A stretch of 64,000 nucleotides of DNA from an uncultured Eubacteriales bacterium (lineage in GTDB: Bacteria > Bacillota > Clostridia > Lachnospirales > Lachnospiraceae), in contig ONPU01000005.1 of the NCBI GenBank assembly GCA_900319795.1, forward strand, positions 41,438 to 105,437, read 5' to 3'. Position numbers and translations under genes: made by a program. Every line of letters starts with the position of its first letter. The first letter of the stretch is position 1. Of the stretch, positions 27,680-37,912 are shown piece by piece. The notes under the pieces are model-generated. The model saw only the letters and a list, made by a program, of their open reading frames with translations. It did no database searches and was not told the DNA's origin.

Positions 27680-27708
27680 TTGAATTTACAGATTCTTTTA
27701 TTTATAAT
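27680..27708 (+). promoter_or_regulatory. Predicted sigma-A promoter of the araC-xdhC operon
   Basis: TTGAAT (27680-27685), 17-bp spacer, TATAAT (27703-27708). Transcription would start near 27715. The DNA between the pckA terminator and this promoter (27504-27679) is AT-rich and I see no gene in it beyond a 28-codon frame without a ribosome-binding site. Confidence 0.75.
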
Positions 27709-27711
27709 GAA

Positions 27712-27813
27712 TCTCACAGCGGACTGTGAGAAAATAGGGGAAAAGGGAAGTCCCGCAGCCGTTGCATAAAGAAACCACATATGATCAAGGAAAGGCATCA
27801 AAGGAGGGGACGC
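27712..27813 (+). ncRNA. Structured 5' leader of the araC-type gene
   Basis: The predicted transcript begins inside a perfect hairpin, TCTCACAG - CGGA - CTGTGAGA (27712-27731), followed by a purine-rich stretch, GGGAAGTCCCGC and the AAGGAGGGG ribosome-binding site. I could not match it to a known riboswitch. The 5' hairpin may stabilise the message or bind a regulator. Confidence 0.35.
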
Positions 27814-28431
27814 ATGGTTGCGATCAATTTAATCGTAATGGATGATGACAGTGAATTGTATGATGAGTTTTGCAAGAGGATGAATTCCGGGGGGATAGGG
27901 GATTCACAAGTCGACGGAATAGCTGTGGAGCAGGTCTTTAATCTGGTCAATGACTATGCGGTGAAGCTGGTCAGTAAGGAACAGGAAAAAGATGAGATCG
28001 AAGACCTGAAGGGCGCGAAGGCAGACAATCCTCGCCTCGGCCACCTTGAATTCGACACTCCGGAGGCAGCTGTTTCTTATGTACGGACCTATATCAGACA
28101 GCACCTTGATGATGATCTGGATGCCACGTCGCTCGCGGAGATGGTCGGGCTTCATCCAAGCTACTTAAGCGGGATGTTCAGCAGAATGGAAGGAATCACC
28201 CTTCATCAGTACGTTTTGAAGAATCGTGTGGATAAAGCGGCCTATCTTCTGGAAACCGAACTGACACCGATCGGGGACATTGCGGAACGAGTCGGGTTCA
28301 GATCCATTTCCCATTTTATAAAAGCATTCAAGAAGCGGTACTTCCTGACGCCGAAACAATACAGAAAAGAGAAGATGGAAGCCTTGCGCGTACGCAGAAA
28401 AGCAAAGGAACGGAGGAATCATGATTTTTGA
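27814..28431 (+). CDS. AraC-family transcriptional regulator
   Basis: 205 residues. The C-terminal 100 residues hold the two AraC helix-turn-helix units (TSLAEMVGLHPSYLSGMF and IGDIAERVGFRSISHFIKAF, then TPKQYRKEK). The N-terminal 100 residues are short and acidic without a clear sugar-binding cupin or receiver domain. ATG at 27814 has AAGGAGG seven bases upstream; an in-frame ATG at 27781 does not. Its end overlaps the start of the XdhC-like gene by 11 bp, so it probably controls or serves that gene. Confidence 0.88.
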   Translation: MVAINLIVMDDDSELYDEFCKRMNSGGIGDSQVDGIAVEQVFNLVNDYAVKLVSKEQEKDEIEDLKGAKADNPRLGHLEFDTPEAAVSYVRTYIRQHLDDDLDATSLAEMVGLHPSYLSGMFSRMEGITLHQYVLKNRVDKAAYLLETELTPIGDIAERVGFRSISHFIKAFKKRYFLTPKQYRKEKMEALRVRRKAKERRNHDF

Positions 28432-29476
28432 TCTTTTGTTAAAGGAAACATGGAAAAAGCCGGTTCTTGTGACGGTGATCAGCGGAGAGGGAGCCGGATC
28501 GCGGGCAATCTGTGAAAACGGAACAATTGTTTATAAGGATGAACAGTTTCCTCCCTTAAGCGAACAGGTAACGGATCTTCTGCGGACGAAAAAAAGAGTG
28601 GTTTTGAATGACCGGATTCTGTTTGCCGTTCCGATGAGCCGGAAACCGGAACTTGTCATCTGCGGATGCGGTCACGTCGGATGCGCTCTGGCCCGCCTCG
28701 GAAAGATGGTCGGCCTTCATGTTACCGCCCTGGATGACAGAAAGTCCTTTGTGCTGAGGGCGGAATCCGAGGGAGCGGACAGATGCCTGTGCGGAGACTT
28801 TTCCGAACTCATCTCTTCTCTGGACCGTTCCGGGAAGATGCTGTTCGCCGTGATGACAAGGGGCCATCAGTATGATAAGGAATGCCTGAAAGCGATTCTT
28901 ACGGACTCATATCTCTACTGCGGGCTTTTAAGCAGTAGGAAACGAGCCGGGACCATGAAAAAATCTCTGCGGGAAGAGGGGATCGCGGAAGAGGCAGTCT
29001 CGGAAATCTATGCCCCGATCGGTCTTAAGATCGGAGCCGAGTCTCCGGAGGAAATAGCGGTATCCGTTATGGCCGAGATGATTTCGGTTCTTCACCGGGA
29101 CGAGGAATTTGAAATTGATGAACAGTATGTGGAAGCTCTTCACGCTCCGAAAAAGTATATTACAGCGGAGATTACCGACAGAGTAGGATCCGCGCCCCGG
29201 CAGAGCGCGACGAGAATGCTGATCTATGAGGACGGCACCGCATACGGTACTATCGGAGGAGGCTGTATGGAAGCGCAGGTGATCCGTAAAGCGCATGCCC
29301 TGCTCGGATCGGGGGAACATACCGCGCTTCTGAAAGTCGATCTTCGGGGAAATACAGATGATGCCGCCGATGCGATGGCATGCGGCGGCATGGTTGAAGT
29401 CTTTCTGGATGACAGTCTCTCCCGCAGTCAGCGAGGAGCCCAGATGGCGATGGCGTCACAGCCTTCCGGTTCATAA
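28421..29476 (+). CDS. XdhC/CoxI-family protein with rearranged domains
   Basis: XdhC/CoxI proteins mature and insert the molybdenum cofactor of xanthine dehydrogenase-type hydroxylases. Here (351 residues) the order is a weak CoxI-like N-terminal segment (1-70), a Rossmann domain (LVICGCGHVGCALARLG, about residue 85), then a well-conserved CoxI domain near 245-320 (GSAPRQSATRMLI, GTIGGGCMEAQVI, MACGGMVEVF). The conserved CoxI domain is normally N-terminal. No molybdenum hydroxylase lies in the window. The last ~20 residues after MACGGMVEVFLDD are not family-like and run into the antisense of the next gene, overlapping it by 49 bp. Confidence 0.87.
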   Translation: MIFDLLLKETWKKPVLVTVISGEGAGSRAICENGTIVYKDEQFPPLSEQVTDLLRTKKRVVLNDRILFAVPMSRKPELVICGCGHVGCALARLGKMVGLHVTALDDRKSFVLRAESEGADRCLCGDFSELISSLDRSGKMLFAVMTRGHQYDKECLKAILTDSYLYCGLLSSRKRAGTMKKSLREEGIAEEAVSEIYAPIGLKIGAESPEEIAVSVMAEMISVLHRDEEFEIDEQYVEALHAPKKYITAEITDRVGSAPRQSATRMLIYEDGTAYGTIGGGCMEAQVIRKAHALLGSGEHTALLKVDLRGNTDDAADAMACGGMVEVFLDDSLSRSQRGAQMAMASQPSGS

Positions 29477-29955
29477 ACCTCAATGGTGGTAAGAATCCAC
29501 GACGCGAGTTTTCTGTAAAACTGTGTGGCGACTCCGATATGTTCCTGAACGGCCTGTTCCTTTACATAGGAAGGGGCATCGTCATATTTTTCGTCATATT
29601 CTTCCTTGCTGACAAGAAGATCAATGGAGAAAAGTTTTCTGTAGGATTTCAGCCTCGGATTGAGATAGTCGTCTTCGAGAAGTCTGGCGACCTTGCGAAG
29701 CTGCTTTGCCATCTTCTGAGCATTCTCAAATGGCATCGGGTTCAGTTCGTCGTTCCAGTGAAACTCGCCGGGATAGTACTTCTTGATAAACGGATAGACG
29801 AGCTTCCTCGTATGAAGGTAACTGACGGACAGCTCTCCGTCATAAAGCCAGTCGGCGTCGGCATTCATGATGGCCGGACTTACGGGCGCAAAATGAAAGC
29901 GAAGCTTTTTATGATAACCGTTTCTCATCCTGATCTGGTATTGTTCTTCAGCCAT
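29428..29955 (-). CDS. Conserved-looking hypothetical protein
   Basis: 175 residues, not recognised. Begins MAEEQYQIRMRNGYHKKLRF, is rich in Tyr, Lys and Arg, has no signal peptide or membrane segment, and ends AIWAPR. ATG at 29955 has AAGGAGCG six bases upstream; an upstream in-frame ATG at 30030 lacks such a site. It overlaps tail-to-tail with the XdhC-like gene. A TG-extended -10 (TGCTATGAT, minus strand, 29997-29989) lies about 35 bp upstream of the start. Confidence 0.72.
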   Translation of the reverse strand: MAEEQYQIRMRNGYHKKLRFHFAPVSPAIMNADADWLYDGELSVSYLHTRKLVYPFIKKYYPGEFHWNDELNPMPFENAQKMAKQLRKVARLLEDDYLNPRLKSYRKLFSIDLLVSKEEYDEKYDDAPSYVKEQAVQEHIGVATQFYRKLASWILTTIEVYEPEGCDAIAIWAPR

Positions 29956-29988
29956 GGATCGCTCCTTATCACCGTATGAATTGATTGT

Positions 29989-29997
29989 ATCATAGCA
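29989..29997 (-). promoter_or_regulatory. Extended -10 element upstream of the hypothetical gene
   Basis: TGCTATGAT on the minus strand. No good -35, as is common for extended -10 promoters. The remainder of the 396-bp divergent region to 30351 holds one terminator-like hairpin (30042-30077), a small CCGCT/AGCGG hairpin near 30090 and no gene I can support. Confidence 0.4.
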
Positions 29998-30041
29998 CAG
30001 ATGCGATTTATTTGAAAGATTGATTGACATTCCGCAGACAT

Positions 30042-30077
30042 AAAAAAGCGGCTCCTTGCGGAGACGCTTTTTTTAAA
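30042..30077. terminator. Terminator-like hairpin in a divergent promoter region
   Basis: AAAAAAGCG / CGCTTTTTT with inner CTCC / GGAG, loop TTGC and an A-run/T-run on either side. It lies upstream of both flanking genes, so it ends no annotated gene. It could close an unseen small RNA or block readthrough. Confidence 0.65.
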
Positions 30078-30351
30078 AGGAAGGAGTTACCGCTAATAAA
30101 AGCGGAATATGAAAAAGAAAAAGGTTTAAGATTATCACTTGCTTCATCAACAATTTAAGGATATCCGAGAATTATGTGCAGAGATTTATTGAATTGTAAA
30201 CGAATCATGAACTTTCAACGATAAAATGTAACGAACGCTCGCAAGAGGAATCTTTTTGTGATATAACGATATAGATTGTGAATCATCTCCTGTGAAACAC
30301 CGGATTTTGATGTCGATCAGACCCTAAGGCAATAATGAGGAGGGAAAGAGA

Positions 30352-31566
30352 GTGCGTTCTTTTACGAAATCTTCGAAACTGGATCACGTGCTTTATGACG
30401 TTCGCGGACCTGTTGTGGAGGAAGCAGACCGGATGATAGCCCAGGGAATGGGCGTTCTGAAACTCAATATCGGCAATCCGGCTCCCTTCGGATTCAACGC
30501 TCCCGAAGAAGTCATCTACGATATGGCGCTCAATCTGAGAGAAAGCCAGGGATACTCGGATTCCAAGGGGATCTGGTCCGCCCGGAAGGCGATCATGCAG
30601 TATTCGCAGATCAGAAAGCTTCCGAATGTCGAGATGCAGGATATCTATACCGGAAACGGCGTCTCGGAACTGATCAACCTGAGCATGCAGGCGCTTCTGG
30701 ACGACGGTGACGAAATCCTGATTCCGGCTCCAGACTATCCCCTTTGGACAGCCTGCGCGACGCTGGCGGGAGGCAAGGCCGTTCACTATCTCTGTGACGA
30801 ACAGGCCGAATGGAACCCGGATCTTGATGATATCGAAAAAAAGATTACGGACCGTACGAAAGCGATTGTCATTATCAATCCGAACAATCCGACGGGAGCG
30901 GTCTATCCGAAGGACCTCCTTCTCCGCATCGTGGAAATCGCCAGGCAGCATCAGCTGATCATCTTTGCCGACGAGATCTATGACCGTCTGCTTATGGACG
31001 GATATACCCATACATCGATCGCGTCTCTGGCACCGGATCTTTTCTGTGTCACATTTTCCGGACTTTCGAAATCCCATATGATCGCGGGATTCAGAATCGG
31101 CTGGATGGTCCTTTCGGGCAACAAAGCGATCGCGAGGGATTATATCGAGGGCATCCGAATGCTGAGCTCCATGCGTCTTTGCTCCAACGTCCCGGCTCAG
31201 TCGATCGTACAGACGGCACTTTGGGGAAATCAGAGCGTCGAGACGTACGTGGTTCCCGAAGGGCGCGTCACAAAGCAGCGCGACTTCGTAATCGACGCGT
31301 TAAACAGCATGCCGGGAGTCAGTGTGGTAAAGCCGAAGGCCGCATTCTACTGTTTCCCGAAGCTGGACCCGGATTATTTTCATATTAAAAATGATATGAC
31401 CTTCGCCTATGACCTGCTCCGCGATAAGCACGTGCTTGTCGTGCAGGGCACGGGCTTCAACTGGCCGGAACAGGATCATTTCAGGATCGTCTATCTGCCG
31501 ATGCTTCCGACTTTGAAGGAGGCGATGGAAAAAATCGGCGACTTCCTGACCTATTATCACCAGTAA
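30352..31566 (+). CDS. alaA: Class I aminotransferase, AlaA-like
   Basis: 404 residues. PLP-dependent fold type I: NPNNPTG near residue 183, DEIYDRLL, the PLP Lys in FSGLSKSHMIAGFRIGWM, and a C-terminal FRIVYLP with the carboxylate-binding Arg. The N-terminus RGPVVEEA and the long body match glutamate-pyruvate transaminases of the AlaA group. The GTG start follows GAGGAGGGA. Next to gdhA, which makes the glutamate it would use; together they could store ammonium as alanine. Confidence 0.88.
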   Translation: MRSFTKSSKLDHVLYDVRGPVVEEADRMIAQGMGVLKLNIGNPAPFGFNAPEEVIYDMALNLRESQGYSDSKGIWSARKAIMQYSQIRKLPNVEMQDIYTGNGVSELINLSMQALLDDGDEILIPAPDYPLWTACATLAGGKAVHYLCDEQAEWNPDLDDIEKKITDRTKAIVIINPNNPTGAVYPKDLLLRIVEIARQHQLIIFADEIYDRLLMDGYTHTSIASLAPDLFCVTFSGLSKSHMIAGFRIGWMVLSGNKAIARDYIEGIRMLSSMRLCSNVPAQSIVQTALWGNQSVETYVVPEGRVTKQRDFVIDALNSMPGVSVVKPKAAFYCFPKLDPDYFHIKNDMTFAYDLLRDKHVLVVQGTGFNWPEQDHFRIVYLPMLPTLKEAMEKIGDFLTYYHQ

Positions 31567-31596
31567 AAACGGGTTCTTTATCACGTTAACGCTTTA

Positions 31597-31616
31597 TTGT
31601 ATTAAATAAAATACAA
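31597..31616. promoter_or_regulatory. Inverted repeat upstream of gdhA
   Basis: TTGTATT (31597-31603) and AATACAA (31610-31616), about 20 bp upstream of the predicted gdhA -35. Candidate operator. Confidence 0.4.
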
Positions 31617-31634
31617 TTTATGACGATCTGATTA

Positions 31635-31663
31635 TTGTTTTGAAAAAAAACAGGTGCTATTAT
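31635..31663 (+). promoter_or_regulatory. Predicted promoter of gdhA
   Basis: TTGTTT (31635-31640), 17-bp spacer, TATTAT (31658-31663) with TG-extended -10. The roughly 95-nt leader downstream contains arms GCATCTG / CAGATGC. Confidence 0.5.
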
Positions 31664-31754
31664 GTTACTTGATTTTTTTAGAGACGACAGGAGCATCTGC
31701 TTTGAAGACGATGACATCAGATGCGCTTTAGAGGTCGGATCAGCAAAGATGTAA

Positions 31755-33101
<1,347 letters not shown>

Positions 33102-33135
33102 TATCCCGCTGTATTTAACAAAATAAGTACGAAAG

Positions 33136-33166
33136 AACTGCAGTCTGAGAAGGACTGCAGTTTTTT
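33136..33166 (+). terminator. Intrinsic terminator after gdhA
   Basis: AACTGCAGTC pairs with GACTGCAGTT, a 7-nt loop, then a T-run. Confidence 0.95.
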
Positions 33167-33227
33167 AAAAACGAAAAAAGGAAAATCCTTTTTTGTGCGG
33201 AACTATGAAACTATAGGGGGATTTTGT

Positions 33228-34238
33228 ATGTCGCTGCGAGAAGAACTTGAGAAAAGGGAATATCGGATTCTTCATCCCGCGGCATCGCATGCGGCGGAAT
33301 CAGCAGGCAGGAAGACCGGGGAAGAGGAATGCGACATCCGGACCTGTTATATGCGGGACCGGGACAGAATCGTCCACTGCAAGGCCTTCCGAAGACTGAA
33401 AGACAAAACCCAGGTCTTTCTCTCTCCGAAAGGGGATCATTACCGGACGAGGTTGATGCATACGCTGGAGGTGTCACAGACATCCCGTACCATAGCCCGC
33501 TGCCTCTCGCTCAATGAGGACCTTGTTGAAGCGATCGCGCTCGGACATGATCTCGGACATACTCCTTTCGGCCATGCGGGAGAACGGGCTCTGAACGGAA
33601 AGAATCCGGAGGGGTTCCGCCATTTCGAGCAGAGCATCCGTGTCGTCCAGGTACTTGAAAAAAACGGGCAGGGACTGAATCTGACCATGGAGGTTCTGGA
33701 CGGCATCCTGAACCACGGAACCCAAAGGCATCCCGGCACGCTGGAAGGGCAGGCCGTAAGGCTGTGCGACAAGATTTCGTACATCCATCATGATATGGAT
33801 GACGCCGAACGGGCCATGATTCTCAAGGAGGAGGACCTTCCGATGAATTTGCGCAGAACGCTCGGCATGTCGACGAGGAGCAGACTCAATACATTTATCC
33901 ATGATATTGTCAGAAGCTCTGCTGACCGGAACGAGATCCGGATGTCCGCGGAAATCGGAGAGGCGATGATGGATCTCCGCAGGTTTCTCTTTGAGAACCT
34001 GTATTCCAATCCCCGTGCCAAAAGCGAAGAAAAAAAGGCGATCGAGATGATCGGACAGCTCTATGATTACTATATGAAGCATCCGGAAGAGATGCCGTCG
34101 GAATATCTTCGGATTGCCGGAAATGAGAGAGAGCATCTGCCTACCGCTGTCTGTGATTATATATCGGGAATGACGGATCAGTACTCGAAGCTCGTCTATG
34201 AAAAACTGTTTATTCCCAAATCCTGGAGTGTCAACTGA
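33228..34238 (+). CDS. dgt: dGTPase-like HD-domain triphosphohydrolase
   Basis: Hydrolyses dNTPs to deoxynucleoside and triphosphate. 336 residues, the short clostridial form. HD motif HTLEVSQ...ALGHDLGHTPFGHAGE supplies the metal ligands; DKISYIHHDMDDA follows. ATG at 33228 has GGGGG seven bases upstream, whereas the in-frame GTG at 33195 does not. First gene of the block leading to dnaG and rpoD, as in many Firmicutes. Confidence 0.93.
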   Translation: MSLREELEKREYRILHPAASHAAESAGRKTGEEECDIRTCYMRDRDRIVHCKAFRRLKDKTQVFLSPKGDHYRTRLMHTLEVSQTSRTIARCLSLNEDLVEAIALGHDLGHTPFGHAGERALNGKNPEGFRHFEQSIRVVQVLEKNGQGLNLTMEVLDGILNHGTQRHPGTLEGQAVRLCDKISYIHHDMDDAERAMILKEEDLPMNLRRTLGMSTRSRLNTFIHDIVRSSADRNEIRMSAEIGEAMMDLRRFLFENLYSNPRAKSEEKKAIEMIGQLYDYYMKHPEEMPSEYLRIAGNEREHLPTAVCDYISGMTDQYSKLVYEKLFIPKSWSVN

Positions 34239-34240
34239 AT

Positions 34241-36025
34241 ATGAAATATACGGATGATTTGATTGAGGAAGTGATCCGTAGGAACGACCTCGTGGAGCTG
34301 ATCGGAGAGAGCGTCCGGCTGAAGAGGAGCGGGAGCAATTATACAGGCCTTTGCCCCTTTCACAGTGAGAAAACGCCCTCCTTCCATGTCAGCGGGGCAA
34401 AACAGCTGTACTATTGCTTTGGCTGTCACGCCGGAGGCAACGCGATTACTTTCATGATGGACTATCACAATTACACATTTCCGGAGGCCTTGGATTATCT
34501 TGCGCAAAGGGCGGGTGTCGATCTTCCGAAGGAAGAGCTGTCCAAGGCTCAGAAGGAGGCTTCGGAACGGAGGACGACACTGCTTTCCCTATATAAAAAA
34601 GCGGCTTCCTTCTACTATTACCGTCTCGGGACCGATGTCGGCGTGAACGGAAGGAATTATCTGAAACGGCGAGGGCTTTCGGACGAGACGATCAAGAAGT
34701 TCGGACTGGGATATGCGGACCGTTTCGGCAATTCCCTGTACAGATATGTACGAAGCAAGGGTTTTGAGGACGACGAGCTCCTCAAGGAAAGCGGACTTTT
34801 CCGCTTTGATGAGAAAGAGGGCGTCTCGGACAGCTTCTGGAACAGGGTCATGTTCCCGATCCAGGATCCGAGGGGACGCGTGATCGGCTTCGGCGGAAGA
34901 GTTCTCGGCGACGGCAAGCCGAAGTACCTGAACTCTCCGGAAACGGAAATCTTCAACAAGCGCCGAAACCTCTATGCACTGAATTACGCGCGTTCCAGCA
35001 GAAGGCCCTATTTGATCCTGAGCGAAGGGTATATGGATGTCATCAGCATGCATCAGGCCGGCTTCGACAACGCGGTTGCTTCCCTCGGGACAGCACTTAC
35101 GCGGGAGCAGGCAATGCTGATGAAACGGTTTACCGATGAAGTCCGGCTTCTCTATGACAGTGACGGCGCCGGTACGGCAGCCGCTCAAAGGGCAATACCG
35201 ATCCTCAGGGATGCAGGGCTTTCGGTAAAGGTGACGGACCTTCGGCCTTACAAGGATCCGGATGAACTGTTGAACAGCGAAGGGGCCGAGGCGCTGGAAG
35301 AACGGCTTGAAGCGGCTCTGAACGGATTTCTGTTTGAAACGGACCAGCTCTCGCTCTCCTATAAGAGGGGAGATCCCGGTGAATGGACCGCGTTTCAGCA
35401 TGAATGCGCCAAAAGGCTCCTTACGGTCTTTCCGGAAGAGCTGGAACGGGACAATTACCTGCAGGCCGTTTGCGGCAGATACGGTTTTCCGCCGGAGAGC
35501 ATGGAAAAGCTCATCGCGGGACTGGCCAGAAGCGGCATCGCCTATCAGGAAAAGAGGGAGACGCCGGTAAGGCCCGCGCTGAAGGAGAAAGGAAAAGCCC
35601 AAAAAGCGGATGGCTCCATGACGGAGGAACTGTTCCTCAAATTCCTCGCGGCATATCCGGGATCGGCGGCTCTGACGAAAGGGCTTGTAGAGCCGGAAGA
35701 TTTTCAGGACCCGCTCCTTCGGAAGATTTATGAATATTTTCTGTCAGGCGAACAGGAAGGAGAAGCCCGTTTGATCGCGTCATTTCCCGAAGCCGAAGAC
35801 GAAAGGAGGGCGGCCGGGATTCTTCAGGGAGCCGGAATGCTCTATGATGAAAATGAAAGAGGACGCGCATTTACGGACATCATCCTGAAAATGCTGAAGC
35901 ATTCAAATGACAGCCTGCTGAAAGACTCCGACATATCCGACATCGCGGTCTTTCAGAAATATATTGAGAAAAAACGAAAGATAGAGGAAATTGAACGCGG
36001 AAGGATCTTTGACCCGGTCGTGTGA
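34241..36025 (+). CDS. dnaG: DNA primase
   Basis: Makes RNA primers for replication. 594 residues. CHC2 zinc ribbon (Cys38, His41, Cys59, Cys62), RNA-polymerase domain with TOPRIM ([23 protein letters not shown]), and a helical C-terminal domain that binds DnaB helicase. Starts two bases after the dgt stop, so probably translationally coupled. Confidence 0.97.
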   Translation: MKYTDDLIEEVIRRNDLVELIGESVRLKRSGSNYTGLCPFHSEKTPSFHVSGAKQLYYCFGCHAGGNAITFMMDYHNYTFPEALDYLAQRAGVDLPKEELSKAQKEASERRTTLLSLYKKAASFYYYRLGTDVGVNGRNYLKRRGLSDETIKKFGLGYADRFGNSLYRYVRSKGFEDDELLKESGLFRFDEKEGVSDSFWNRVMFPIQDPRGRVIGFGGRVLGDGKPKYLNSPETEIFNKRRNLYALNYARSSRRPYLILSEGYMDVISMHQAGFDNAVASLGTALTREQAMLMKRFTDEVRLLYDSDGAGTAAAQRAIPILRDAGLSVKVTDLRPYKDPDELLNSEGAEALEERLEAALNGFLFETDQLSLSYKRGDPGEWTAFQHECAKRLLTVFPEELERDNYLQAVCGRYGFPPESMEKLIAGLARSGIAYQEKRETPVRPALKEKGKAQKADGSMTEELFLKFLAAYPGSAALTKGLVEPEDFQDPLLRKIYEYFLSGEQEGEARLIASFPEAEDERRAAGILQGAGMLYDENERGRAFTDIILKMLKHSNDSLLKDSDISDIAVFQKYIEKKRKIEEIERGRIFDPVV

Positions 36026-36044
36026 AAAGAAAGGAAAGAGTGTA

Positions 36045-37181
36045 ATGGATCAGGAAACAGTAGTATTTTCGGAACAACTGAGTGCTCTCCTCAGGGCCGC
36101 GAAGGACAACAAGAATACGGTTACCTATGAGGAAATCGAAGAGTACTTCAAGGAGCTGACTCTGAAAGAGCAGGACATCGAGAAGATCATGGAGTTCCTC
36201 GAAGTGAACGGCGTGGATGTCCTGAAGACGGCTGACAGCAAGGAAGACGACGATGTTCTGATGCTCAGCGACGAAGACGAAGCCGGTGAGGAAGACGAAG
36301 AGATTGACTTAAGGAACATTGATCTCAGCGTTCCGGAGGGAATCTCGCTTGAGGATCCGGTGAGAATGTATCTGAAGGAGATCGGAAAGGTTCCGCTCCT
36401 GACTGCGGAGGAGGAGATTGAACTCTCCAAGCAGATGGAAGAGGGCGGAGAGATCGGCAAGGAAGCGAGAAAACGCCTTGCCGAAGCGAACCTGCGGCTT
36501 GTAGTTTCGATCGCGAAACGCTATGTAGGACGCGGAATGCTGTTCCTCGATCTTATTCAGGAAGGAAATCTCGGCCTCATCAAAGCGGTCGAGAAATACG
36601 ACTATACAAAGGGATTCAAATTCTCCACCTACGCGACCTGGTGGATCCGTCAGGCCATCACAAGGGCGATCGCCGATCAGGCCAGGACCATCCGTATTCC
36701 GGTTCATATGGTGGAAACCATTAACAGGCTGATCCGTATTCAGAGACAGCTGCTCCAGGATCTCGGCCGTGAACCAACCCCGGAAGAAATTGCAGACGCC
36801 ATGGATATTCCTGTGGAAAAAGTACGGGAAATCCAGAAAGTGTCCCAGGAACCGGTTTCTCTGGAGACCCCGATCGGTGAAGAGGAAGACAGCCACCTCG
36901 GGGACTTCATTCAGGATGAAAACGTACAGGTGCCCGCGGAAGCGGCTGCCTATACACTCCTTCGGGAACAGCTGGACGAAGTTCTGGAAACTCTGACGGA
37001 CAGGGAGCGTCAGGTTCTGCGCCTGCGTTTCGGACTGGACGACGGAAGGGCCAGGACCCTCGAGGAAGTCGGCAGGGAATTCCATGTCACCAGAGAGAGA
37101 ATCCGCCAGATTGAAGCAAAAGCCCTTCGGAAACTGCGTCAGCCTTCCCGCAGCAGAAAGCTCCGGGACTATCTGGACTGA
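36045..37181 (+). CDS. rpoD: Primary RNA polymerase sigma factor (sigma-A/70)
   Basis: Housekeeping sigma factor. 378 residues: a short acidic region 1.1, region 1.2 ([11 protein letters not shown]), region 2 ([10 protein letters not shown], the -10 contact), region 3 and region 4 with the [27 protein letters not shown] at 36045 follows AAGGAAAG. The strong -10/-35 boxes elsewhere in the window fit this factor. Its stop overlaps the trmK start. Confidence 0.97.
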   Translation: MDQETVVFSEQLSALLRAAKDNKNTVTYEEIEEYFKELTLKEQDIEKIMEFLEVNGVDVLKTADSKEDDDVLMLSDEDEAGEEDEEIDLRNIDLSVPEGISLEDPVRMYLKEIGKVPLLTAEEEIELSKQMEEGGEIGKEARKRLAEANLRLVVSIAKRYVGRGMLFLDLIQEGNLGLIKAVEKYDYTKGFKFSTYATWWIRQAITRAIADQARTIRIPVHMVETINRLIRIQRQLLQDLGREPTPEEIADAMDIPVEKVREIQKVSQEPVSLETPIGEEEDSHLGDFIQDENVQVPAEAAAYTLLREQLDEVLETLTDRERQVLRLRFGLDDGRARTLEEVGREFHVTRERIRQIEAKALRKLRQPSRSRKLRDYLD

Positions 37182-37912
37182 TGAAGCTGAGTATTCGCCT
37201 TCGCGCGGCAGCCGATATGGTTCCGTCAGATTCGTTTCTGCTCGATATCGGCTGCGATCACGCGTGGCTTCCGATCGTTCTGGTTCAGGAGGGCAATGTG
37301 AGGTCTGCTTTGGCCTCCGATGTGAGGATTGGCCCTTTGAGCGCTGCTTCTCACAATATCCGTACAGCCGGTCTTGAAGGAAGGATCGGAACTGTGCTTG
37401 CGGACGGCATTTCCCGAAACTGGAAGGAACTGCTTCCGGGATATCGTTCAGACGGGGCTGATAAATCTGTTGCCTGTACCATTCTCGGAATGGGCGGCAG
37501 GATGATCGCTTCCATCTGCTCAAACACCTTCGAAGAGGAAGGGGCCTATGGAGAGGGCATTACGGATCTGATCGTATCTCCGCAGAGGGATGAAGATCTC
37601 TGCCGCAGGACGCTGGTCCGCTGCGGATTCGACATCATCGACGAGACGTATGTGGAAGAAGAAGGAAAAGGATATCCGATCATTCACGCGGTGCCGGGAA
37701 ACGGAAAAACCTGTTTGTCTGACGAAGAAGCTTATTACGGACCGGTACTGACCCGGAGGATGCCGGATCTTTACCGGATCCGGCTGGAAAAGAGAAGGGA
37801 GCTGCTTCTTTCAATCAGAAACCGGCTGCCTGCTCACCTGGACCAAAGAAGAACGGAAATAGAAAGAGAATTGGCCGCTGTCGAAAATGTTCTTAAGGGA
37901 GGAACGAAATGA
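37181..37912 (+). CDS. trmK: tRNA (adenine(22)-N1)-methyltransferase
   Basis: Methylates A22 of tRNAs. 243 residues; SAM-binding LLDIGCDHAWLPI near residue 21, and CTILGMGGRMIASI. It follows rpoD by an ATGA overlap, the usual Firmicute position. Confidence 0.93.
   Translation: MKLSIRLRAAADMVPSDSFLLDIGCDHAWLPIVLVQEGNVRSALASDVRIGPLSAASHNIRTAGLEGRIGTVLADGISRNWKELLPGYRSDGADKSVACTILGMGGRMIASICSNTFEEEGAYGEGITDLIVSPQRDEDLCRRTLVRCGFDIIDETYVEEEGKGYPIIHAVPGNGKTCLSDEEAYYGPVLTRRMPDLYRIRLEKRRELLLSIRNRLPAHLDQRRTEIERELAAVENVLKGGTK

Noticed and set aside
27712-27813. Cobalamin or molybdenum-cofactor riboswitch
   Set aside because: The GGGAAGTCCCGC stretch is suggestive, but no B12 box or Moco core is visible, so it is listed only as an unclassified leader.
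36309-37523. A 404-codon minus-strand frame across rpoD and trmK
   Set aside because: Both genes are certain on the plus strand; the antisense product has no recognisable domain and no ribosome-binding site was evident.
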